NCBI RefSeq assembly: GCF_020080835.1
Contig: NC_058165.1
Location: 13,451,961-13,515,960 of the forward strand
Reading direction: 5' to 3'
DNA: 64,000 bases
DNA from: Cotesia glomerata
Lineage: Eukaryota; Arthropoda; Insecta; Hymenoptera; Braconidae
Part shown: piece by piece, positions 53,527 to 64,000 of the stretch
How positions within the stretch are numbered: the first letter of the stretch is position 1
Layout: each line of letters opens with the position of its first letter
Position numbers and translations under genes: made by a program
Notes under the pieces: model-generated
Database searches by the model: none
Seen by the model: only the letters and a program-made list of their open reading frames with translations
What the model was told of the DNA's origin: nothing

Positions 53527-53850
53527 CCCGCTAAGAAAATCGAAGATTTTCAAAAATCAGGAAGCTATTTTCACCCCATTTTGCAAAAATCGAGCTTTCA
53601 TCAGATCTCGACGTTTTAAGGTCATATGAATCTTCCCTGACGACCCCTGCGATGTTGTCACTATGTCTGTATGTGTGTGTGTGTATGTGTGTGTGTGTAT
53701 GTGACTCGCTTATAACTTTTGAACGACTAAACCGATCGGAATCTACTAAACGACGTTCTAAAGAGTTCCCTCAAACTCAGATTTCCTGTGAATTTGAACC
53801 GATTTGGACCGATAGATTTTGAGAAATTTTAAGAAATCTCATAAGAAAAA
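53527..53850 (+). mobile_element. CTTCCCGCTAA-family element, copy B (shortened)
   Basis: Starts CTTCCCGCTAAG and has the AAATCGAGCTTTCATCAGAT and TG microsatellite landmarks, but most of the 3' half is missing. It joins tail-to-tail with copy C/D. Confidence 0.65.
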
Positions 53851-54698
53851 AATCTGGAAAACGGTTGACCCTAAAGGCCATCCCTGCAACTTCCCGCCAA
53901 TTCCATACATAAACGCTTGAAATTGCGCTCATGACGTTTCTGAGCTGTTCGAGCTCAAAACTACTATTTGTGTGTCAAGCTCTTCGAGCTCAAAAAAATA
54001 GCTTTTGTATGCTTTTAAGCTCTTCAAGCTCAAAAGTCTGATAGAAGTTTAATAAAACAGTATTTTTTGAATTTTCAAATTGCAATAATTTCTAAATGAA
54101 TAAGTCAATTTTTATCCTTTTGGCAGAATTCCACACAGTTTTTCACAATTTATGATGTACTTTTGAACACAAAGTGATTTAACTGAAAATCTTAGAGAAA
54201 TTTAAAAAATTCACTTTCTCCGAATTTTTTCGACAACGATAACTCACGAACAAATCAACCAATGTTCAAGTTCTTGGTAGCGATCGACGTGATTTTTTGA
54301 GTTCTGATAATTATTTTATTTTGTTAAAAACGATCCGAAAAGAAATCTCGAAGTTATGTGAAAAAAACACTTTTTTTGAAATTTTTCGTTTTCGATAACT
54401 CTCGAACCAATCAACTTATTTTGATGGGACTGGTAGCAATACACGTTGTTCTTTGAGCTCAAAAGCTAATCAGTTTTTGGAATTGATCGGTGGAGCCGTT
54501 TAGAAGTAATTCCAAAAAAAAACGATTTTTTGAAAATTTTATTTTTGAGATTTCTCAAAATCTAGCGAACCAAATCGATTCAAATTTCCACGAAATTCAA
54601 TGACAAGGATACTCTTTAGATCGCCACCTACTTCGATCCAATCGGCCAAGCCATTCAAAAGTTACAGAAGGTTACATACATACACACACACATACACA

Positions 54699-54731
<33 letters not shown>

Positions 54732-55375
54732 CAGTGAAGGGTAGGTGGACGCATCGTCTCATACCAAGGATCAACGTTTGGCTGAACCGGAGTCACGGTG
54801 AGGTCAACTATTATCTTACACATATGTTATCAGGACACGGCTGTTTCCGGGCGTATCTCCACCGCTTCAAGCATGATGATTCCCCGGAGTGCCCGTCCTG
54901 CTCAGGAGTCAATGAAGATGCAGAGCACGTTTTCTTTGAGTGCCCACGTTTTTACCCACAGCGAGATGAGCTGGAGAATATCCTGAAGAGGAAAATCCAA
55001 CCAGAGACAATAGTAGCAGCAATGCTGTCATCAAAAGCTGTCTGGAACGCTACCATCACGTTTGCAACAGAAGTCCTTAAAGACTTGCGTTCCACCGAAA
55101 GAAAAAGAGCAAATAGCAGAAGATAGAAGGAAGGTAGTTAACACCTTAGCCACCAGAAGGAAGAGCAGTAGCTAGATCCTCCCTTCACGAAGTAATGCCT
55201 GACGGCGGTTTCCATGAGGGATTAGAGGAAAAAAGGAAAAGGGGTTTAGGGTTTAGTGGGTAGGGGCGTTAGTGTCGAGTTTTAGTATGACGCTGCGTCG
55301 AGTCGGCACATATCCAGGCCAAACAGCTATGCCTAGAATCCGTAAAAAGGATTCCCCCCCCCTAAAAAAAAAAAA

Positions 55376-55419
<44 letters not shown>

Positions 55420-55577
55420 TACATACATACAGTCGCACGGACACCATCGCGGGAATAGTCAGGAAAGCTTCCTGTGACCTTAAAACGTCGAGATCTGATG
55501 AAAACTCGATTTTCGCAAAACGCGGTCAAAGCAATAACTTCCCGATTTTTGAAAATTTTCAATTTTCTTAGCGGGAA
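53851..55577 (-). mobile_element. CTTCCCGCTAA-family element, copy C/D, split by an R1-like LINE fragment
   Basis: It reads on the minus strand from TTAGCGGGAAG on + (about 55567-55577) through the CA/TG microsatellite to AACGGTTGACCCTAAAGGCC near 53865. An inserted LINE fragment with its own poly(A) (54733-55379) sits inside the microsatellite, so CA repeats flank it on both sides. Confidence 0.7.
54733..55379 (+). mobile_element. R1-like LINE 3' fragment inserted in a CA repeat
   Basis: The open frame 54734-55126 encodes the C-terminus of an R1-type ORF2: GRWTHRLIPRINVWL, LSGHGCFRAYLHRF and a Cys-Cys-His-Cys finger (CPSC...EHVFFEC). A 3' UTR and an A16 tail (55364-55379) follow. It is 5'-truncated as usual for LINEs. 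A related fragment is at 61690-62205. Confidence 0.8.
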
Positions 55578-55589
55578 GTTGAATATTTC

Positions 55590-56060
55590 TTTTGAAAGTG
55601 TTTTTTTTTTTTTTAATAACTTTTAAACGGCTTTATCGATCAACTTTAAAAATTAATCCGCCCTTAAGCTTGAAAAACTATGCCGATTGTCGCTAATCCG
55701 CTCAAAATCGGTTTATTCTTTCGAGAGATATCGTAAATGAAAGAAAAACGAAAAAAGTGTTTTTTTGACATAAGCCCCTAAATTAAAAACAAAATCCCCT
55801 AAAACTAAAATTTAAATTATTTAAAAATTAGTCAGATTATTTTTTTTTTATCAGTTTTTATTTTTTAGAAGGTTTTAAAATAGAAAATAAATTATTTTGT
55901 TTCTTTTTTTTAAACTTCCTTTAATAGACTATACATTATATTTTATATAAGCATTCATATTATGTAAATATTTATATCATATAAATAAATATATTTACTT
56001 TGCGTGTTTTGTTAATAACAAATTAATAAATAAAAATTTCTTTATCTTATAAAATCACAT
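55590..56060. other. Diverged CTTCCCGCTAA-family sequence and AT-rich DNA
   Basis: The first half contains CTTTATCGATCAACTTTAAA and CAAAATCGGTTTATTCTTTC segments resembling the inner part of copy A. The second half is featureless AT-rich sequence. Confidence 0.5.
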
Positions 56061-57228
56061 ATTTAAATGAAATATATCGCATTCGTTGTATTAAGCAGTT
56101 CTTGAAACTCTACATCACTTACTTTTTCAGTATCGTTTTTGAAACCATACATGTGTACCGTAAATCTGCTCAGTATTTCTTTAGTGGGCACAAATAAAGT
56201 GCACTGTTCGTAATCTCGTTTTAATGAAAATTTAACCATCATAGTACTCTGAACCATTTTTAGTGCTAACTTGTTCCTTAATTTATCCTTTATCACAGCA
56301 TATATGGAAAATGCTCTCTCAACATCAGCATTTGAAATGGGAGTAGTTAACAGTGCTAAAGCAAATTTAGAAACATTTTCAAATCTTTTATTACCTCCTG
56401 AATCACGATCCTCGTAAACTTCTGACCAAAATGATGGCCCTGATTAAATAACTGAATTCGACCGAATTAAAAATTTTAATTCTGTTATATTCTGTTAAAT
56501 TCGGTAAAACCGAATTCAAAAGAATTAAAAATTTTAATTCTGTTCAATTCTGCAAAACAGAATTCAACTAAATTAATAATATCAATTCTGTTATATTCTG
56601 TTAAATTCGTTAAAAAAGAATTCGAAAGAATTAAAAAATTTAATTCTGCTCAATTCTGTTGAATTTTGCAGAACAGAATTCAACTGAATTAGAAATATCA
56701 ATTCTGTTATATTCTTGTTAAATTCATCAAAATATTATTTAAAAGAATTAAAAATTTTAATTCTGCTCAATTCTGTTGAATTCTGCAAAACAAAATCCAA
56801 CTGAATTGAAAATCGCAATTCTGTTATATTTTGTTAAATTCGGTAAGACAGAATTCAAAGCAATTAAAAATTTTAATTCTGTTCAATTCTAAGGAATTTG
56901 GCAGAGCGAAAATTAAAAAAAAAAATTGAAATTTTCAATTCTGTTCAAGTATGGAAAATAAATCTGAAAATTGTAACATAATGTAAATTAAATACTACTG
57001 AGTTCTTTGAAATTTAATTTTTTATATTTTGAATCGTCTTAAATCTTTTACTATCGCAATTTCATTGTTATTAAATCCTAAAACTATGATTAAAATAATA
57101 TCTATGAAAGGATTTTTCATCCAAATGAGAAATATTGTTATCAATTTTTGATTTTTCCTTACCAAAGTCTTGTTTTAATGAATAAATTCTAGTGATAATA
57201 AATATCTTGCTGTCGAGCAAAAAAAAAT

Positions 57229-57359
57229 AGGATACACCCCTCGAGAAGTAAATAAGAAAGCCTCAGATTACATGTTTGTTAACCTCGGCTTCGCCTCGGC
57301 CAACAATTTTAAATGTGATCTAAGACATTTCTTACTTTACTTCTCTAAGTGTGTAATAT
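57229..57359. repeat. Imperfect palindrome centred on CTCGGCTTCGCCTCGG
   Basis: GAGAAGTAAATAAGAAA on the left mirrors the reverse complement of TTTCTTACTTTACTTCTC on the right, with matching inner segments, inside the 3.03-kb element. Confidence 0.75.
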
Positions 57360-57584
57360 ACTATTATGGCCGGGAAGGGAGTTCAAAATATTCTAGAGCC
57401 AAGTAGAAAAATTTCTCGGATATGAAAATTTTGAATTGAGAAAAAAAATTCTTTCGTTAATGAATATTTATTCTTCGTACGAAATTATAATTACTTACTG
57501 TAGAAAATTTTATTTCATAATCTAAGTAAACAGTTTTATTCATTTCAGAGTACTATTTACTTAACAGGCAAGACCATCTTTTTC

Positions 57585-57825
57585 TCGGTTTGCTCTTACG
57601 GAGTTCAACGGAACTATCACTGTTGCACTCCCAACAGCAGAGCACTTGCAGTTTCGATTGGTTTCACGAAACGAATAAAATTTTTGAAAAAAACGCTTTG
57701 TGGTGAAATAGTTTATTAAATTATCTATTATCTCTAAAAACGTTTTTTCAAAATTTCCATTCGCTTCGCTAAGCCGATTGAAACTGCAATCACTGGTCTC
57801 GGCTGTTAAGGAAGTTCAAGCGAAT
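57585..57825. repeat. Inverted repeat, ~90-base arms, inside the 3.03-kb element
   Basis: The left arm has CACTTGCAGTTTCGATTGGT. The right arm reversed has GTGATTGCAGTTTCAATCGG. Both continue through CGAAACGAAT / GCGAAGCGAAT to an A-rich centre. Confidence 0.7.
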
Positions 57826-58559
57826 CTAACATAAAAAATAATTTCCAACTTTGAGCTTTGAAATTAAGTATACGTATAAATAAATACGTCATTTATCTAA
57901 TCCCAAAAGTTTAAAATGATTCACCGCTTAGTTACTTAGATATTAAATTTTAAAAATCACATATTTTATCTCCTTACACACGAGCTCTTATGGCGGACAA
58001 ACTTTTGTCGAGACTTTAATTATTTTTTTCAATATTAACCTCCCAATTTTAACGGATAAAAAACTATACACAAGAAACTTGGATTATTGCAAAATATAAA
58101 AACAATTTAATAATAATACATTACCGATATAATTTTTGAAATATTTAAAGTCAAATTTTATGTTTGTAACTCGTTAACCGTCAGCTATTTATTCGAATAA
58201 AGATTTGACAACATCGCGTCAACAGCTGAAAAAAAAGAAAAGGATAGAAGTATAGTTACAGAGATGTTTAACTCACACACTCATCCACGTCTCTATTATG
58301 AGTATAATCAAGCGCGCTATTGCCAAATTTGTTTATTTATTCCGGCAAGTAATAAATACGAAAGTCATTTTATTACTTTACTTTATTAAATAAGTAAAAA
58401 TCATCAGTTATTAAATTGTTTGAATTATTTTAAATTAAAATAAAGAATTTAGACGAATATTGGGAAGACTAAAATTAAAAAAAAATTTTAACATTATTTT
58501 GACTCATTAGTTACGCTCGAACTTCCTTAATTAATACAAAAATATTCAGATTTCAACAA

Positions 58560-59340
58560 AATTTTTAATTTGTTTTAATTCAGTTAAATTCCGAGTCAGA
58601 ACCAAAAATCCGAGGATTATTTCCGAATTAAATAGAATTCAACGAAATTGAACATTTAAAATTTATTTTAATTCAGTCACAGTCAGAGTTGGAGTCAGAA
58701 ATTCGCGGATCATTTCCGAATTCGAAAGAATTGAACCAAATTGAAAATTTTGAATTTGTTTTAATTTAGTCTAACTCGGAGTCAAAACCAGAGATTCCAG
58801 AATTATTGCAGAATTCAACAGAATAGAACTGACTTAAAGATTTTGAATTTGTTTTAATTCAGTCTAATTCGGATTCAGAGCGAGAAATTTGAGGATTATC
58901 TCCTAATTTAACAGAATTGAACCGAATTGAAAATTTTGAATTTGTTTGAATTCGGTCTAATTCAGAGTCAGAGCCAGAAATTCAAGGATTATTTCCAAAT
59001 TTAACTGAATTGAACTGAATTGAAAATTTTGAATTTGTTTTAATTCGGTTTAATTCGGAGTCAGAGCGAGAAATTCGAGGATTATTTCTGAATTTGACAG
59101 AATTGAACCGAATTAATAATTTTGAATTTTTTTTAATTCGATCTAATTCGGAGTCAGAGCGAGAAATTCGAGGATTATTTCCGAATTTAACAGAATTTAA
59201 CTGAATTAATAATTTTGAACTTGTTTTAATTCGGTCTAATTCGGAGTCAGAGCCAGAAATTCGAGGATTATTTCCGAATTCAACAGAATTGAACCGAATT
59301 AATAATTTTGAATTTGTTTTAATTCGGCTAAATTCTGGCT
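58560..59340. repeat. 93-base tandem array, about eight copies
   Basis: Units contain GAGTCAGAGCCAGAAATTCG, AGGATTATTTCCGAATT and TTTTGAATTTGTTTTAATTC. Six consecutive unit starts are exactly 93 bases apart; the leftmost are 86-100. Confidence 0.9.
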
Positions 59341-61479
59341 CACCTGCCGAATTAAACAGAATTCATTTTAAAGTTAGGTACCGAATGAACAGAATTTACC
59401 TGAATTCAAAAGAATTAAAAATTTAATTCTGTTTAATTCGATCGAATTCAGTTGTTTAATCAGGGACTGTTTCATTCGTATTATCCCACTGTTTATGAGA
59501 TAGCATGTTTCATTCTTTGATAATATTATCTTTTGATCCATACAATGATTCCCTAGTGAATTGTTCCAACAATTTGGATAAATCAGGTTTTCTCTGTGAT
59601 GTAGCGTAAGTCGGTGTCAAGACATTCATTGATTTCAATATAGAAATATTCATAGGCAATCGTTCTTGAATTTCAGTACATAGTTTCACTAAAAAATCTT
59701 TACACCGAGCTTAAATATTAGATATTTCATTTGATGGCACTGATTTAGCTGCTTGATCAAAGTTGCATCCAAAAAAAACTGATGATGTATGCATTAGATA
59801 GTCTTGAAATTTAAAATTAACTAGATCGTTGTCCTTAATTTTCTGCAGTTGAGATGGAACCACAATTTTCTGCAGAATACTCTTATATAACAAAAATAAG
59901 TCTTCTAGCAGTTTAAATACTTCAACGTTACTACTTTGAAATAGCTTATTTAAATTAGTTAATAATTCTAAATTTGAATGCAAAAAAATAATAAATTTAT
60001 ACGCTGGACAAACCATAATATCATATAAGTACTGTGCTTATAAACATTTGTCATTATTTTTAGCTAATTCAAATAGTAGTTTTAACTCTTCCCATTGCTC
60101 TAAAATAGTATTGATTGCAGAGTATCTAGCCAACTACCGAGTCCCGCTCAGACTAGCAATTTTTTTCGGATCCTTTTTAGCTTCATCACCATTCATGAGT
60201 TTATGAAGTTTTTTATATTCATCCTTACGCTTTGGACTATTGGAAAACTAATTGTGAGCTTCTCTGACAAGATATTCTAGTTAGCGAGGTAATGTTTCTG
60301 CAGATTTTTCAGCGCACAAATGGAGAGAGTGACAGATACATTTGATAATTACAATATCAGGTACTTCTTGTTTCAAAAGCGATGAAACAGAATGGTTCAC
60401 ATCAACCATCACATTTGCACCATCAACTCCAATACCAACTAAATTTTTTAAAGAAAGTTCATCAGCTTCTAATTGTAATTTTAAAGTCAAATGAATACCA
60501 TTAGCAGTTGCGTCAACTATTTTTACAATACGATAAAATGTAGTCGATAATTTTTTCTTTTTAAAAGAAAAATATTGTACCATTATGCATAGAATTTTTT
60601 CAGTCGATATATCAGTGCTTTCATCAATAATAAGTGAGTAGGGAGATTCCTTCATATCATTCACTGTCTTCGAGCATACACGGGCCTAAAATATTTTTTA
60701 TAAGTGCTGCACACTTGGTTCGATGCAATTTCATCTTACTAAAAACATCCGAATCCGGTTCAATTTTTTTTAACAATTTTGTCAAGTGATCAACTGTGAT
60801 AATTGATGTATGTTCTGCTATAAATGCAGCTAGTTGAAGTTCAGCAACTTTAACTTTATTGTTAGAAGGTTTTATCACGTTTATTGGACGACATAATTTT
60901 GCTTGTTTATCTTTGTCAACAGCATTTTTATGTTTAATTGATATCGCATGCTTGCCTACATATTTTTTATGTGCTACTTAAATAGTACGGCAATATTTAC
61001 AATAAGCTTTTTGACAGTTACCAGTAGAATCAGGAGCTATCCAATCTAAAACAATATTGAAAAAAAAGTATTGTTAATAAAAAAAAATCTTGTAATTGTG
61101 TAACTAAATAAAACATACTTAAGATTATCGAAAATGCTTAAAAACTTATCAAAAATATAACAAACTAACCTTTTAATATTTCGTCTTGTTCCCATTGCTT
61201 CGAATATTTTTGAGCGTATTTTTTTTCTTTAAAACAATTTGTTTTATTGCTCAGATCCACTATTTGTGTTATAATAAAGCTGCAGTTATTATATACGATA
61301 TATTTAAAAAGTAAAACTTGATTCTTACTAGACTAAAAACATTTTAACGTTTAAATGTCAAAATCCATTGGGTATCATATACTATAATATAGGTGCGTAA
61401 ATCTATAGCTATAGTAGATCTACAATAAGTTTGTAATGTATATAGGTATAACTCTCGAGGGCTCTACTTATACTTTGCT

Positions 61480-61482
61480 TTA

Positions 61483-61527
<45 letters not shown>
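61480..61527. repeat. (TA)n microsatellite
   Basis: About 46 bases of TA repeat between the hAT gene and the LINE fragment. Confidence 0.9.
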
Positions 61528-61528
<1 letters not shown>

Positions 61529-61689
61529 AAAATGTTCTTTTAAAAATTAATAATTGAAGAATTGTTATTTTTTATTAATTTTTTATATTAAAATATTTTT
61601 TCTGACGAATTAAAAATTCCCAAAAAAATACCCTAAAAATATTTATCCCCTAAAACTTTCCCGCTATTTGCAAAATACCCCTAAATTTA

Positions 61690-62205
61690 GGGAAAAATCC
61701 CCTAAGTTGGTATCACTGCGCAAGTCTTTGAGGACTTCTGTTGGAAACGTGTTGGTAGCGTTCCAGGCAGCTTCTGATGACAACATTGCTTTCACTAGTG
61801 AATCTGGTTGCATTCTCTGATTCAGGATCCTCTCCAACTCTTCACGCTGTGGATCGAAACGAGGACATACAAAGAAGACGTGCTCTGCATCTTCAGCAAC
61901 TCCTGGGCAGGACGGGCACTCCAAAGAGTCATCGTGCTTAAAGCAGTGTAGATACTATCGAAAAAACCCGTCCCGACAACATCTGCGTAAGATAGTAATT
62001 GACCTCGACGTGATTCCGGTTAAGCCAAATGTCGATCCGAGGTATGAGGCGGTGCGTCTACCTATTCTTCTCTGCAGCATCCCATTGTAGTTGCCATCGG
62101 CCTATCCTGTTCTGCCGCTCTTCAATTCTAAGTTCTTCAGGGCTCAGTGATGTTGACCTTTTTCGTTGGTAAAGGGCTCGTTTTTCCTCTGCTAGAACTC
62201 TGAGA
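61690..62205 (-). mobile_element. R1-like LINE fragment, second copy
   Basis: The minus strand encodes the same C-terminal region as 54734-55126: CPSCPGVAEDAEHVFF, CPRFDPQREELERIL and EVLKDLR. Upstream of a frame break (62000-62150) is a diverged WTHRLIPRI segment. It is adjacent to the end of a CTTCCCGCTAA-family element. Confidence 0.75.
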
Positions 62206-62209
62206 GGTA

Positions 62210-62400
62210 GAACACGAAGAGCTTAAAAGCATAGAAAAGCTATCTTTTTGAGCTCGAAGATCTAAAAACAACACATAAATTGTATTTTTGAGCTAGGAGA
62301 TCTCAAAAACATCATTAGTGCAGTTTAATGCATCTAGGTATGAAATTAGCGGGAAGTTGCATGGATGGCCTTCAGGGTCTACCGTTTTTCTAATTTTTTT
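62210..62400 (+). mobile_element. 3' end of a CTTCCCGCTAA-family element
   Basis: Contains GAGCTCGAAGATCT and ends ATTAGCGGGAAGTTGCATGG ... GGGTCTACCGTTTTTC, matching the end of copy A. Confidence 0.7.
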
Positions 62401-62628
62401 TCATTATGAAATAATGAACAGATCATGTCGACCAATAATAATTCTTATAGCAAATTTCTAGCCAATTTTATAGTTTTTTCCATTTTTATCGTTATTTAAT
62501 GATTCAAAAATGAAAAAAGGGTTATAATTTCAATCTCAATGGTTTTTTTTTCAGAAAACTTGCAAGGTGATCTTGACCCTAAAATAATAATTACACTAAT
62601 TTTCTTTTATTTTTGACCTGCCCCTCGC
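62401..62628. other. Non-coding, nothing recognised
   Basis: AT-rich; no repeat or frame identified. Confidence 0.5.
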
Positions 62629-62955
62629 AGTTTAGCAATCACGGTGGATCCACGATGGAACCACGGTGGATCCACTGTGGATTTTGTGCCATTTTACCAT
62701 TGCGCTTCCACCGTGGTTCAACAGCGGTCTTACAGTGGATTAACTGTGAATCTATTGTGGTTCGATCGTGGTTCCATCATGGTTCCACCTACGGTTTTAT
62801 AGTGGAATTGTCGTGACTCTGCCGTGGTTCCACAGTGGTTTTACTGTAATTCAACCGTAAGTTAATTTATGGTTTTGTTGTGGATTTATCTTGGATCCAT
62901 CGTGATTTGGTGGTGATTATACTGTAGTTCCACTCATGGCTAAAAATTTAACTAT
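62629..62955. repeat. Degenerate 11-12-bp minisatellite (CCACGGTGGATC-like)
   Basis: Units such as CCACGGTGGATC, CCACGATGGAAC, CCACTGTGGATT and TCCACCGTGGTTC follow each other with drift for about 320 bases. Each unit is partly self-complementary (CCACNGTGG), so the array is rich in small hairpins. There is no real coding frame. Confidence 0.8.
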
Positions 62956-63949
62956 ACACTCTTGAAATATGTATAAATAAATAGTAAAAAGTTTAAAGCT
63001 CTATCTCCTCATTGGCCTTCATAAAAAAATCTTAAAAAAATGCTCAAAAATCAGGGCGTCAAACGAGAAGACCCCCTTGAATTTGTATAGTTGACGGATG
63101 AATTCTACATATACTGTCAGATAACAAATTTTCAACTTTTCTTATTAAATAAATAATACCATGAAACCGAGTGGGTGAGTGTGCCTAAAACAGAAGTAGT
63201 GAAATAAGAAAATATCTGTATTCAGCAATTGCAAAAATGGCGTTGTTTTTTAAGGTAAAAAGATAATTAGTTTTTTAAATCAATTAATACTCTTGGTCAA
63301 TAGTTTCTTATTTTTTGCCGAATTCTTTAAGATTTCTAGCTGATAAGATTTCAGAATCGCTCGGGACAATCACTTCAAACAAATTTTCATGAAAAGTTGA
63401 CATTTAAAAATTAAAAATAAATAAGTTAATAGTTAAATAATAATAATAATAATAACTACCTCAGAAAAGGGTTTTTTTTTCAAAAATTTGAATTTTGAAA
63501 AAAAAAATTATTATTTTCTAAATTCAACTTAGTTCACACATTTTCACTGCAAAAAGTTTTAAAATATATAAGAATCGCAGGTAATTGTTTAGTTTCACGT
63601 TTTTAAAAGTTAACTATAGTTGTCGCAATTGCAATGTTAACAAATTTTGCTCTGATAGAAAATCGTCAATAAAATTCATCCATTTGGTCTATCAATTTTT
63701 GGTGATTTTTTTCGTATTCTATGGATAAAAATAAACAAATAAAAAAAACATTTTTCGAAAATATTAATTTTTTGATATTTTTTTTAAGTTTTTTTCTTTA
63801 ATCCAACAATTGACGTTTTTCATATTTTTTTATTCTACAATTGATATTTATCACAATTGATTTTAATCCAAAAATGAAAATTTTTCAAAAAATTTAAAAA
63901 AATTTTTCTATTTTAGATTTACTCTAACAAAAAAAAATATTTTACTAGT
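62956..63949. other. Non-coding, AT-rich, nothing recognised
   Basis: Low-complexity A/T runs; no gene, RNA or repeat with clear ends. Confidence 0.5.
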
Positions 63950-64000
63950 TGTTACGTTCTCAATTTTTGGTAAATTAATCTAAAAATTATTTAAGTCCAG
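63950..64000 (+). repeat. Start of a second LTR of the 50198-50937 family, cut by the window edge
   Basis: TGTTACGTTCTCAATTTTTG and the following bases, ending in TTTAAGTCCAG, align with the first 50 bases of the solo LTR. Confidence 0.75.

Larger units (their letters stand above)
56438..59465. mobile_element. 3.03-kb inverted-repeat element built of GAATTC-rich tandem arrays
   Basis: Left end CCCTGATTAAATAACTGAAT and right end (CCCTGATTAAACAACTGAAT on the minus strand) are inverted copies over about 34 bases with two mismatches. The left part holds about four units of 106-117 bases (TCTGTTATAT at 56481, 56587, 56703, 56820). The right part holds about eight units with a strict 93-base period (GAGTCAG at 58779, 58872, 58965, 59058, 59151, 59244). 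The centre carries two large palindromes. There is no coding capacity. It interrupts the hAT gene, whose frames resume on both sides. Confidence 0.8.
56063..61250 (-). pseudogene. hAT-superfamily transposase-like gene (BED finger, DDE region, C-terminal dimerisation domain), split
   Basis: The N-terminus near 61240 has a BED-type finger (CKYC...H...H, 61010-60940) after an intron (about 61170-61047). Then come AELQLAAFIAEH, SLIIDESTDIS (first catalytic Asp region, about 60640), GIGVDGANVM (about 60430) and CICHSLHLCAEK (about 60330). Then stops appear (60281, about 60156, 60040). Further pieces run to about 59466. A 3.03-kb element interrupts it. The hAT dimerisation domain follows (LLTTPISNADVERAFS, about 56345-56298) and ends at 56063. 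The family resembles the DUF4371/ZMYM-like hAT group. Inactive. Confidence 0.75.

Noticed and set aside
62613..62816. 67-codon ORF rich in Trp, His and Gly
   Set aside because: It is a reading of the CCACNGTGG minisatellite.
1..64000. CRISPR arrays, rRNA genes, bacterial operons
   Set aside because: The tandem repeats have no spacer structure, and the window is clearly eukaryotic with introns and TATA-type promoters.

Overview
This window is eukaryotic, AT-rich and almost entirely made of transposable elements and virus-derived elements. I see no complete host gene, rRNA or CRISPR array. The mix of elements (BEL/Pao, Helitron, Polinton/Maverick, errantivirus-like Gypsy with env, R1-like and Jockey-like LINEs, hAT) together with arthropod-type TATA + TCAGT core promoters points to an insect. 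A parasitoid wasp or other hymenopteran is my inference from general resemblance, not a proven assignment.

Layout. 1-2.84 kb: minus-strand BEL/Pao polyprotein fragment, running off the left edge, in a block with a striking excess of AGCG on the + strand. 2.84-9.39 kb: non-coding repeats (a ~0.8-kb inverted-repeat element, a SINE-like head, a degenerate minisatellite, a 1.1-kb repeat containing a 530-bp palindrome). 9.39-19.5 kb: elements stacked around (TA)n tracts: a Helitron with both termini, a 4.05-kb TIR transposon with a broken multi-exon transposase, a 358-bp palindromic MITE, and a 3.9-kb TIR transposon with ~0.5-kb TIRs.

20.414-35.930 kb: a full-length Polinton/Maverick (adintovirus-like), 15.5 kb, with long terminal inverted repeats and a perfect 6-bp target duplication (TCTGTG) on both sides. 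It carries protein-primed DNA polymerase B (+), integrase (-), two conserved ORFs of unknown role (-), FtsK/HerA-like packaging ATPase (-), then a PLA2-domain virion protein, adenain-like protease, penton and major capsid protein (all +). Most genes are broken by nonsense codons or frameshifts. The PLA2 gene is intact, and a canonical slippery heptamer at its 3' end points straight into the protease frame. Several genes share a promoter module: a TATA box followed about 33 bp later by (T)CAGTC. A SINE, a U6 snRNA fragment and a second 1.1-kb repeat have replaced the rest of the capsid gene.

36.6-49.5 kb: a minus-strand errantivirus-like Gypsy element (gag remnant, two retropepsin-like domains, RT, RNase H, integrase, F-type env). 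Between env and the 3' LTR lies plus-strand material: an intron-containing endonuclease gene and an unrecognised three-exon frame with two in-frame UAG codons. 50.2-50.9 kb: a solo LTR with 4-bp TSD. 51-56 kb: a gutted LINE and several copies of a short element family (CTTCCCGCTAA ends, TG microsatellite inside), one invaded by an R1-like LINE fragment. 56-61.3 kb: a minus-strand hAT-type gene split by a 3.03-kb inverted-repeat-bounded element made of GAATTC-rich tandem arrays. The right end holds another R1-like fragment, a GTGGATCCAC-type minisatellite and the start of a second LTR of the solo-LTR family.
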